A stretch of DNA of 64,000 nucleotides. It comes from Fratercula arctica (taxonomy: Eukaryota; Chordata; Aves; Charadriiformes; Alcidae). A model generated the notes under the pieces. It made no database searches. It had not been told where the DNA came from and saw only the letters and a list, made by a program, of their open reading frames with translations. Shown one piece after another: positions 32,497-44,600 of the stretch. Positions within the stretch are counted from its first letter, which is position 1. Every line of letters starts with the position of its first letter. The position numbers were made by a program, and so were the translations under genes. The stretch spans positions 127,496,889 through 127,560,888 of the forward strand of contig CANTUZ010000002.1 of assembly GCA_947846985.1 (NCBI GenBank), read 5' to 3'.

Positions 32497-32664
32497 ATGA
32501 GCACCTCCCTGAGCTACAAGTCCTTCTCCAAAGAGCAGCAAACCATGGATAACCTGGAGAAACAGCTGATTTGCCCCATCTGCCTGGAGATGTTCACCAA
32601 GCCCGTGGTCATCCTCCCCTGCCAGCACAACCTCTGTCGGAAATGCGCCAGCGATATTTTCCAG
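32497..32664 (+). CDS. TRIM55: TRIM55 exon 1 (codons 1-56)
   Basis: Encodes the start and the first half of the RING finger, with zinc ligands C26, C29, C42, H44, C47 and C50 ([14 protein letters not shown]). The donor is CAG|GTAGGT. The frame is open for more than 100 codons upstream of this ATG. Confidence 0.97.
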
Positions 32665-35600
32665 GTAGGTTTCTCCCCACAGAAAGCTCCTGCTTCCCCA
32701 GCAGCGCTGGCTGAAATGGATGGAAAAGCTGATTTTTTTACATGTTTTGGTTGATTGCTGTTAACAGTCAAAGGTGAGGGGGGCTGGGGCGGGGGGGGAG
32801 CGTGATTTAAAGCAGAAGTTGAGTGTCTCCAGGGGCCAGGGCTGAGCTCACAGTAGATTACACAGAATCACAGAATGGTAGGGGTTGGAAGGGACCTCTG
32901 GAGATCATCTAGTCCAACCCCCCTGCCAGAGCAGGGTCACCTAGAGCAGGTTGCACAGGAACGCGTCCAGGCAGGTTTTTGTCTCCAGAGTTGGAGACTC
33001 CACCATCTCTCTGGGCAGCCTGTTCCAGTGCTCTGCCACCCTCAAGGTAAAGAAGTTCCTCCTCATGTTTAGGTGGAGCTTCCTATGCTCAAGTTTGTGC
33101 CTGTTACCTCTTGTCCTGTTGCCGGGCACCACTGAAAAGAGCCTGGTCCCATCCTCCTGACACCCACCCTTTAAGTATTTGTAAGTGTTGATTAGATCCC
33201 CCTTCAGTCATCTTTTTTCCAGACTGAAGAGACCCAAATCCCTCAGCCTTTCTTCATAAGAGAGGTGTTCCAATCCCCTAATCATCTTGGTCGCCCTAAA
33301 TTAGATAAAGTGTCACCTGTTGGGTGGGGGGGCATGGCGACCTGTGTGAGCTGAGGAACCAGCCCCTCACCTGCCAGAGGTGCTTTTTGAAAGAGGTTTT
33401 CATGTTTTTTCATGGCCTTACTCACCTCTCCTTGTGCTGCTTGGCAAGAGCAGGCCTCCAACCCCTACCTGCCGACCAGGGGAGGCACAACCGTGGCATC
33501 GGGGGGCCGCTTCCGCTGTCCCTCCTGCAGGCACGAAGTGGTCCTCGACCGGCACGGCGTCTACGGGCTGCAGAGGAATCTGCTGGTGGAGAACATCATC
33601 GACATCTACAAGCAGGAGTCCACAAGGTAATGAGTGAGCGTATGCCCTTCAGGGGAGGTTTGCCACAAAAAGCAGACATGGCTTAGGAGACTGGTGGCTT
33701 TTAGTCTTTCTGTTTTGGCACACATGAGGTTGATTTAGTTGTTTTATCTCTTGGAAATGGGGAAAGGGATCGTGCTGCCATGTGTGCCTGCGGTTTGCTG
33801 TGCAATGAAGCCAGCTCTCACTGAGCACAGAAAACCACGTCCAAATAGATGCTGAATTTCCCTGCTTCCACTTACAGCAGAGGATTGTGCCATGCTTATT
33901 AATATGAACACTTACCCACGCAAACACAAGCCTTGAGGTCAGCACGGCTACTCACATGAATAAGGGAAAAGAGCTAGGTTCGCCTTGTTTATTTTAAAAG
34001 CAGCTCAGACGATTCTTATTTGTCTTTAACCTGTGTATTCTCACGCTAAAGAAGGGAAAGAAATTTCAAATCTTGTTAGAAAATCCTGAGGGACAGACAG
34101 CGCAAACAAGAAGAAAAGTGAATTTCCTCAGAAGATACCCTGCATTATAATGTCAAATCAAAACTCAATAAAAAAAAAAAAACTTCCATTCCTGTCAGCT
34201 TGGGATGTGCACTCATGAAAACAAGTCTTATTTAGGACTCCATAAAGAGAAGGAATAGCCAGAAGTAATACGTATCAGCACTGTGTGGTTGTGCACAAGA
34301 TCAGGACCCCCAGGGCAGAGGAATGGGTTAATTCTAAAAAAGTAAGGTTACTCCTGAATGTTAATTGCCTGCACTGGATGTGTAACAGATCCAGCAATAG
34401 AAAAATGTTGCTCTCTCATCTCTTTTGCCCTGAGATGGGTCGGGCACATGGTACCACCTTGGGAAACTTAGCAGGGGCTAAGCCTGGTTCCTGGCTGCCA
34501 AGGAAGCAGCTCTCACCCAGGAAAGCCACCTTTGCCACCAGTGTGCATACGTAGGGCCAGTTTTACATGGCAAGGTGTTTTGTACACCTGAAAGAAGGTG
34601 TAATCCTGGCCATGCTCTCTGACAGTCTTCCCATCCCACCCCAGAAAAGAGCTGGGTTTCACAGGCACAATGAAGTGATACCACTGGAGCAGGTGGACAC
34701 AACTGTTGGAGCCTGGAGCCTCTGGTGACTTAGGGCACTTCTACCCTCCTCCAGCAGAGGAGGACTCTCACCAGCAGAGAGGAGGTTTCAGAGCCCGATG
34801 GTGGCTTTGTCTGTTCTTAACTGTTTGAATCCCGTCGGGGACTGGGCATAGGTTGGAGCTCCAAAGCTTCAGAGAGCATGAAGTTGGCTTAAAATTGTCC
34901 TTTCTGCTGCCCTTCGCACTCAGTGCCAAGGCAAGGTCAGCTACCCTTGTGTGTGTCATTGATACCCAAATATTATTTTAGTCAGGAAAATCTCGGAGGA
35001 AATGAATCAGCAAAGCTGTGGTGGTGGACTTTGCTTTTGACCAAATAAGCTGGACATGTGTGGCCTCATGTCTTTACTGGTTTTGGGTAGGTTTTTTTCA
35101 GCTCACAGTTGTATTTAACTTAAAAAATAAAGAAATGCACCTTCTTTTCCTATGTAGTTCATGGGCAATTGGAACAAAATTCAGTTAAACAGAAATGTAA
35201 GAGAATTAGTAGATTTTTTTTTTAATTCCACGAAAGTAAAACACAACATGATGAATAAAAGGGGAGAACAGAAAAAAATATAAATATGAGCAAATATTAG
35301 TTTAGATACTTGTCCAAAAAGGTTCGTTTATTTGGTCTGTTAAGGTGCTTATTTAACCTTCACGTATGACCTGAGGATGAAAGTTATCATGAGGGTTACT
35401 TAGCAGCGACAATGCATAGCAGCATTATCTAAACTATTTGGTACTTTGTAGGCCTCAGCTGCTTATCTCCTTCTGCCTAACATTCCTCAAGCTCCCATGG
35501 GAGTGTAGGCAAGATCTGCCATGGCTTTACCCCCTGCTGTCCCACCAAACCCAAAAAGGGAAATCAAGTCCTCTCCGCTTCTTCCTTTTGTACCAGTCTC

Positions 35601-38600
35601 TTCCGAGGGGAAGGCTGGTGTCTGGCAGAGGTACACAAGAGGAGGGGTGAGATGTGACCTTTGCCTCCTTGTTTCTTCCCAAGACATCCCTTCAAACTGG
35701 CAGCACCCGTGACTTCCAGACAGAACCCTCATCCCCCCCAAATCCTCCTGTGGGTATAATTCACCATAACTGCACGTGCTAGAATGATGCCAGCTCCTAG
35801 CTGCATTTTACATGAACTTAGGAGAGAGTGATGGGAATTCAGCTTGGGAACAAGCTTTGCCTCCTGCTTAGGTGAAAATAATTTATTTCAAAAATTTTTT
35901 TTTAAAAATTTGAGTTTCTATTTGAATTAAGGAATTGGGTTTTTTTTAAATAAAAGCTGGGACACGGTCTGGGCTGTGGGGTTGGGAGAGTCTGCCCAAG
36001 CCCTCACACACAGCCCCTCCTATTAGAAAAAATCACATCATCTGGTCTTTTATCCTATTGCTCATCAAATTCCAGCTGATGGCAGCGTAGCCCATTGCCC
36101 AATTTAGAATCTATTAGTAATGGAAGGAAAGAAACCTTCAAGCAGGATGTGGCTCCTACAAAGCTTTAAAGGAAGGTAAAGGACTGAACCCAGTGGAAAC
36201 AGAGTTGCCTAAATATTAAACCAGTGTTTGAAAGTCTGTAGGCCACTGATTACCTGAACCATCTGAGGAACATCAGGGTGCCCGCTGCCACCAGGAAAGA
36301 GTAGCAACAAGAGGCTGTGACTTCTCGCAAGCTCTGGCAGCCTCTAACAAGCTCGGCTGGTTATTCCTGATCAAAAAGTGCTTTGGACTTTGTTTCCAGC
36401 TGAATCTTGATCAGAGAGGGTGAAGCGCTTTTTCTACCTTGCATCTACCAGGGAGAGTCCCAGGTACAGGCTGTCCCTGCAGCCCCGAGCACAGATGGAG
36501 CAGTGTGTGCAGCAGCGTGCACAGCAGGGACCAGGCGCTGGGTTGAAAGCAGCGTGTGTGGGCTCTGCGATGGTGGTGATGTGCTGCAGGATGGGGTAGC
36601 CAGCACCACCAGGAGCAGCTATCCCTGACACCTCAGAGACCTCAGCCAGAGCTCCCAAGGGAGGACATGGCTCTCAGGACAGGTTGCAGGGATGCCTGGG
36701 GATCTCAGATAGGCTGGGCCAGGGAGATAGGCTCCCTGCCCACAGGTTGCCAAGCAAGGGAGCTGCAGAAGACCCACAGACTGTGCCATGAGGAGAGAGA
36801 TCACCTGGATCTTCTCCAGCTCCCCAGAAACAAGGCCCCAGGCTCACCTGTGCCAGTGGTTTTCTTGGGCCAGGCATTCATGATAGTAATAGTGTAACAG
36901 AGCTGCAGGAATCCCTATGTCCATATGAACTTTTTTGGTCTTCTCATTTTTCAAGCCTCATTTCTGCCCTGGGTATTGATGGGCTTTTCACTGCTTTTGG
37001 GAAAGCCCATCATTGTGGTTGATTTTCAAGGACCATCTCCTCCAAGCTCAAGAATGGTCCATCCACATATACAGGAACTCAAGCAATGCTAGCAAGATAC
37101 CTGCATTGATTAACAAGAAGTTCCTGATAAAAATAAAACATTTAAAAAGAAGATAAAAAAAAGATGGACCAGTGACTCAGGAATATTTTAAGACATTGTC
37201 CAAGCATGTACAGATGGAGTCAGGAAAGCCAAAGCCCACCTGGAACTGAATCTGGCAAGGGATGTGAAGGCTAACGCTACAGGTACATCATCAGCAAAAG
37301 GAAGATTAGGGAAGGTGTGAGCCCACTGCTAAATGGGGCAGGGGCTCCTGTGACAAAAGACATGGAAAAGGCCAATGTACTCAATACCTTCTTCACCTTG
37401 GTCTTTACTGGTAAGATAGGCCTGCAGGAATCCCAGGCCCCTGAGACCAGTAGCAAAGTCTAGAGCAAGGAAAACCTACACTAAGTGGAGGGGGATCGGG
37501 TTACAGAATATTTTAAAAAAATGGATATCCTGATGCGAGGCACCCATGAGTGGTGAGGGAGTTGGCTGGTATCGTTGCAAGGCCACTTTCAACAATCTTT
37601 GAAATGTCATGGTAATTGGGATAGGTTCCTGGGGGTTGGACTGGAAGAAATCAAATGTTATTCCAATCTTCAAGAAGTGTGAGAAGGAGAATCCGGGGAA
37701 CTACAGTCTGGTTATCCTCACACCGGTTCCTGGAAAGCTGCTGGAGTAAACTCTCCTGGAAACTGTTTTCAAACATATAAAAGACAAGAAGGTGATTAGA
37801 AATAGACGGTAGGGATTTATGAAGGGGAAACCATGCCTGACCAACCTGATAGCCTTTTATAGTGAGATGACTAACTCAGTGGATGTGAGGAGAGCAGGGG
37901 ATGTTGTTTATCTCAACATTTGACACTGTCTCCTGTAACATCTTTGTTGACAAACTGATGAAATAAGGTCTAGATTGGACAGTGGACAGTGAGGTGGACT
38001 GAAAACTGGCTGAACTGCCAGACTCAAAGGATTATGGTGAGCACCATGAAGTCAGGTGGAGACCAGTCATTAGTGGTGTATACCCAAAATTGATACTGGG
38101 GCCAATGCAGTTTAAGTTCACTAGTGACCTCACTGTGCCTCATACAGTCATGTAGATTCTCTCCATCCAGGCTGGAACCAGGTGCAGGCACTAGGGCATG
38201 TAATGGTACAGGAATGGCTACAGCTATCTTAGGGTCCTCAGTAAAAACAATACCAAAGTTGGGTTCAGGATTTCAGTAGAGACCTTTCTGGATTTGTAGA
38301 AATCCTACGGAAAACATGTCTTCTAATTGAACAGCAGTTTGGCTAAGGTCTTACTATGTCCATAATTAAACTGTATTCCTTTATTTTCCTGGCAACTTTG
38401 CATTTCTTCACCAAATCACAGAATCACAAAATGGCTGAGGTTGGATGGGACCTCTGGAGGGCATCTGGTCTAACCTGCTGCTCAAGCAGGGCCACCTAGA
38501 GGCAGCTGCTCAGGACCGTGTCCAGATGGCTTTTGAGTACCTCCAGGGAAGGAGACTCTACAACCTCTCTGGGCAATTTGTGCCAGTGCTTGGTCACCCT

Positions 38601-41600
38601 CACAGTGAAAAAGTGTTTCCTGATGTTGAGAGAGAAACTCCTGTGTTTCTGCCTATTGCCTCTTGGTCCTATCACTGGGTGCCACTGCAAAGAGCCTGGG
38701 TCCATTGCAATTACACCCTCCTTTCGGGTATTTAGATACCTGAAGGTATTGATAAGATCAAGGTCATTGTTAAGATCTTCCTGAACCTTCTCTTATCCAG
38801 GCTGAAAGACCCAGCTCTCTCAGCCTTTCCTCACAGGAGAGATGCTACAGTCCCTTAATCATCTTCAGGGCCCTTTGCTGGACTCTCTCTGGTATGTCTA
38901 TGTCTCTCATCTACTAGGGAACCCAGAACTGGACACAGTACTCCAGGTATGGCCTCACCAGTGCTGAGAATCCTCCTTTCCATAAAACATGCACAACACT
39001 CCTCACATTAAAGTCCAAACCCAATTTTAATGGAAAAGAATAAGCCTGTAGCAGTCAAACACAGGCTTAGCATCTCAAAGAGCAGAGTCAGAGAACAAGA
39101 GCGTAAAGATTTAGGCCATTTAAGCTGCCTGCCATTTCTTTGCTCACAAGCACATTTATGATAAATCTTTTCTTCTACGTAACCTGTGCTGTCATGTTCC
39201 TACTGACTACTCTTTCATCATCCGTTTCAGGAGCAGCCACTATTTTAAACTTAGGGTTTGTGTTTTGGCCTTTGCTATAGCTACATAGACCTAGAGGATC
39301 TCTGAAGTCAGGGAATGTTCTGCTAAAACTCTCTCCTTTTGCAAAGCCTAGGGAGTAGGTCTGTTTATTTCTAGTCTTCTGTCACTGTCTTGAGGGCCCC
39401 ACTAGTTCAGGGAGTTCTGCCAGGTTTCTTTCAGCCTTTTGCGGCACCTTTGAAGCTTGGCTACTTCTTGCTGAACTTGCTTGACACCGTCACCTTTTTG
39501 CCCTGTGCGATGTGTCTTTCATGCTAGTGGCACCATTCCAGTCTCAGATAACATTCTAGTAGTTTCTGGTTCTGGTCTTGTAAATATTTGCAGGAAGAAC
39601 AGCTATTTCAGGCTTAATTAATCACTTTGAAATTCATTGTCTGCTATTGCCTTTGCATGCAGGCCCTCCCACTGGTGCACGATAGCGTGAATATATTAGC
39701 GGTTCTTTGCAGTCATCTGCAAACAATGTAAAGCATTCCTTATAGTGGAGACACACCTCTTTTGACCAGCATTGAAATGATTATGGATTTGGCACACTGA
39801 GTGCCTTCTGTAAAGGTATGCTGGAAATTTGACCCAAATAATACAGGCTTCCTTCAGCCTTGTTTTATTCTGTTATATTGTGTTATATTGCAGATTACAG
39901 ATTTTTCCTTATGAACCCTTTAAATTCCAGTGCCCTCCTGAAATTAAAAAATATGAATGCATGAGACATTTTCTTTGGTGCTTGATCTTTTTTAAATGCA
40001 TTGAATTGATCGCATTCCATTCTCTTCAGAAGAGAAAACCTGTACTTTGTCATTAAAAAATAAATGCCATGTCCACTCTATCAAACCGTATGGAAAAACT
40101 GTATTGTAATATAATCTAAAATAGTGATCTTTCCATAATTTTTTACGCTTGTAATAGAATGACTCGTTGCCTCCTTGCTACAGAGCTCTGTAGAATGGCT
40201 TGTAAAAAATTGTTGCCATTTAATGCCATTAAATTCTACAGTTTTGGAAAGTATTTTCTAATGATGAAAAGCTGTATTTCTATGATGCCATTGCTCCACT
40301 TGCTACTGGTCATAGCCATAGATCTCCTTCCAAATGGTAGCAGAAAGGGATAGTGGCTTATATTGGAAAGATTTAACGTTGCCACAGTAGGAGTGGCAAC
40401 CTTTGGAGGCTTGAACCCCCTGGTACGCTCCCTCCATTGATCTACTAACTCTGCTCTGGTACCACATCCTCACACAGGTGCTTGCCACAGACATGCTCAG
40501 GGTGCTAAGCCTGAAGCGTGGGCTCAGAAAAGCATCAGCCTGCCCACGCGGACTGGACCAGAGCGTTCACTTGCACTGGGAATGTCAGTTAAGTGGCTCA
40601 CTTAAAGGAAGCTGCGACTAAATTAGTTCCTAAAATAGCAGGGGTTGACTTGTGTGTATATGGCTAAATCATTTTGGTGAAGAGAATATCAGGACTGAGC
40701 TCTAGTCTGGTGACAGCTCATGGCTTAGCACAGGAGAGGAGCGCTTCTTGTGTAACCCGTGCCCTTGATGGCTGGTGCAATTGAGTAGCTACTGTTAAAA
40801 AGTTCAAACTGTACAAGCTAGACACCTGCCACCCAGCTAAAATTATTTTGTATGAGACCTTATTTTGGTTCCTGGCCTAGTGTAAAGGCCATACGGACAC
40901 AGTTCTGTTTGATATTGACAGCCCTGACCTGGGTCTCACAAAGCTCATCAGCAGAGATATAAAGTTAAGAGCACAAAGGTCCACCAATACCTACAACTCT
41001 CCCTTCAAGTTAGCCCCCTGATAAAAGCTTTGCTGCATTAAGGCCAAGTGACCAACATTTTGCATGATGAACTCTAAGGGAATCACATATGTTTCGTATT
41101 TCAGACAGATGTTGGATAACTTGCTGATTAAAGTATATGAGTAGTCTGAGATCAGTCTTAGTGAGGTTATTTACATTTTTAAATATGAGCGAGGGTTCAG
41201 TCACACTCCCAGCTGGAATCCCCATGTGAAGTCATGTTGCTATATTGCCATCACATCCTGTTGTGTCAGGACATTAAGCTGTACCACCATCTATTTAGTC
41301 ATCCTGTGTGGCAGGTTTAAGTCTACAGCTGCATATTCAGCTCAGCCTCAGACACTGCTATAAACTTGTTTTCTTTCGCAGACCCGAAAGGAAGTGCGAC
41401 CAGCCCATGTGCGAAGAGCATGAAGATGAGAGAATTAATATCTATTGTTTGAACTGTGAAATGCCCACCTGCTCCTTGTGCAAAGTCTTCGGTGCCCACA
41501 AAGATTGTCAAGTTGCTCCTCTCACAAACGTTTACCAGCGACAGAAGGTAAATATCTTTTTGCATCACATAGTCCTCCCAGCAACTTACAGGACAATTGA

Positions 41601-44600
41601 CAGGGAATTATTCCCGTGGGCTTCCTGGGGCTTTCCAAAGGGGCCTAGGGGTGCCTTTGCCATTCCTGTGTGTGAGTGAAAGGCTCATGCAAATCTGTAG
41701 GAACTGCTTAGAAACACAGAAAAATAAATTTATGAGAGTGTCCCAATTTTTGTTAGTATAGTGAGTAAACATTTTAGACAGTGATTTGATATGAAGCTGA
41801 GGATACCTCTTTTGAGGTTCCTAATCTCTTTTTTTTCAATGCTTTTAGATCAGAAAAACAAGTGGGATTTCTGACACATGAACTGGAAAGAGAACAGACC
41901 ATTACAAATCAAATAGTTATCTATCAGGCACTTTTGCCTTTATGCATCCCTTTTTCAAGAAAAGTTAAGTGAAAAACCTCCTTCTGCAAGTGAATGCAGG
42001 AATATTCAATAGTTGGCAGCACAGGATGTACCTAACGTCCTCTGCCCTTGCTGTCACCAGTAAAAGACTTGTTTATTTTTAATACAGTATTAATTTAAAA
42101 CCTGACTCACTGGGTTATCCTCCTGAGATAAACAGCTCATTTTTCTGGAGGGCCCCAGTGGGGCAAGCAATCAGACAGGCCAAGTTTGCAATCCCGGCCT
42201 CCAACTTTGTCACACAGATGCTTGTGTGTGGAAACTGCAAATGAGAAGCCACTTCAGGAAAGTAGTTACAAACCTCCTTTTCAATCAAAAAGGAAGGGAG
42301 AAGGGGGAGAATTTTCTTGGACTGGAGAAGGGGGAGGAATTTCTTGGACCGAATCCATGTCCCTGATCACTCCCTTTTGTGTGGAGATTTGCAAGCAGTG
42401 GTTTCTTTCCCAGTGTGCCTGCAGAAAGGGACTGTAGTGCCCAGGACTGGAGGCATAACCTGGAGGATGCTGGATGCGTGCTTCAAAGGATCCTTTACAA
42501 AGCTGTGGAGGCCACGGACACAGTTGCCTCTGTTACTACAGCAGGGTGCCAAGGGCCCCTCGCCCTCCCCAGCACCCTCACCAAGCTCCCTAGGGGCTAG
42601 CTTCTCTGTCTCTCCTCTTCTAAAGACACCCCACAGTCATCCCCCACCCCACACTCAGGCTGTTCCCTTCTTCCACTCATTTCCCTCCTGCCAGTGGCTC
42701 AGCCTTCACCTTCTCCTCATCCTTTTCTCCCTTCCCCTCTCACCACAGCCCCAGCCCCACTGCCCTTACATCAGGGGCTTTCTAGTACCCTGATCCCTCC
42801 AGGTCCATGGGCCACCTCTTCTCTCCAGAATCGAGAGCTACCAGTCGTCAGGGAAATACCACAGTGGTGTGGCTAGACCCAGACACCGCCCCCTCCCCCC
42901 CCCCCCCCCCCCCCCCCCCCACCCCCCGAAAAAATCCTTCAAGAGACAAAGACTTTTCTCTCAACAAACCCAAAGGGAATATTTTGGGCCTGTTAAAACA
43001 CAGCACTTCGGACAAAAGCATCTAGAAGGGCCTCCTAGAACAAAGTGCTTCCTCCTTTCCAAATCACATCTTCTCCTCCATGAAAAGTTTCAAAATGTCA
43101 ATGTTTTTGCAGTGTTTTGGGAGAGGAAACAAACATCAAAGTACTAGTGGGTAACTTATGGGCATGCGCACCTCCAGTTTTCCTCAGTTCTGGTGGAAAG
43201 AAGAGCTAATACCCTGGTACGGCTCATTCGTCCCCTGCTCCCCACAGTTAGACGTGAGGCCCTGAAGTGTGATGGTGTCTAACCCCCTACCGCTTGCTCT
43301 CCTCTTACTGCCTAGTCCGAGCTGAGTGATGGCATTGCAGTCCTGGTGGGGAGCAATGACAGAGTGCAAGGGATAGTCACGCAGCTGGAGGAGACCTGCA
43401 AGACGGTTGAGGTAGGTACCAACCCTTTAAATGCAGATATTTCAGTGTGAAGTCGCATCTTTTAAACTGATCATTCTTTAATAGACCTCCCTTTACCCAC
43501 ATGCATTCCCACATCATTTTGTTAAACCATGACCGGTGGCTTTGTACAGTATCAGCTGTACTGCCTCAACTAAAGCCACGTTGTGCTTGGCACCCTGCCT
43601 CTGACATTGGCCACGTGGCTGAGGACAAAGAGTAAGGATAATTCACATCAGCATGTCTTGTCAGCATTCTCAGTGGCATAGGATATCACTGAAGTTAAAA
43701 GCAGATCCAACAAAATGCCATCAGCTCCCAGTTCATTTGATATCTAAGATCAGCTGCTAAAGCTGTAAAAGACCAGTATGAGTTTAAGACCTGACTGGTC
43801 CCGTGAGCAGAGCCTTAGTCCCAGCCACAGGGTAGCCACAGCACAGCTCCCAGGTATGTCAGTGAGCTCTGTCTTTGGTTACTTTGCCTGCTGTGCAGAA
43901 GCAGTTATTTAATATAATTATGTTGTCCTTTAAGGAGCCTTGTTTTGTTGCTCATGGGAGGGAAGAGTTTGGGTTCTTACTGTACGTCTGGATTTTCTGG
44001 TAAAGGTCTTGCTCTGACAGAGATGGAATTAGTTCTGTGTCGTTCAATAGCAGAAGTGGTTTTCATTTCCTCCAAGAGGTTTGCACCAGCAAAGCAAATA
44101 TAAATATCAGCTCTGACCAATTTGAGCATCACAGAGCAATAGGCTGAAAGGAGCTCATATGAATTGATTTTATGATCAGAGTTTGATGAAGCATCTAGTG
44201 AAGGAGTTGCATCCCTCTCAGCCCAATTAGAATTATATTGACCCTTCAGAGCTGGAGCAGAAAAGAGAAACAGCAGAGAAAGAGAAGTTAATCCAAGATG
44301 TATGGATTCTAATTGGTAAGAAAAATTGATTCCATGATCTAGGTACACAATTGCCCAAGGTTCCTATTTCCCCAGAGCAAAGAAGAACAGAGAATGTCCA
44401 AGTTTGGTTCAAAGAACATAAGACCATTAGCCCAAGTAAATGAGAGAGCGCATTAGCAGCAGTCAGAACTTTGTAGTCAGGAAGCCTTCACATCCTGCTA
44501 TAAGGACGAAATTGGCTGCTATCAGGACTTTGCAGACTTGCCTTTCAAGTAGGTTAACTGCAGAAATTTGAATGATACAAAAGGAAAAGATTATACTCAT

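Larger units (their letters stand above)
33627..41381. other. TRIM55: TRIM55 intron 2
   Basis: This 7.75-kb intron is the longest in the gene. It contains the two opposed CR1 copies at 37195 and 38414. No other gene or RNA is recognised. Plain A/T-rich stretches occur near 35220 and 35880-35950. Confidence 0.85.
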
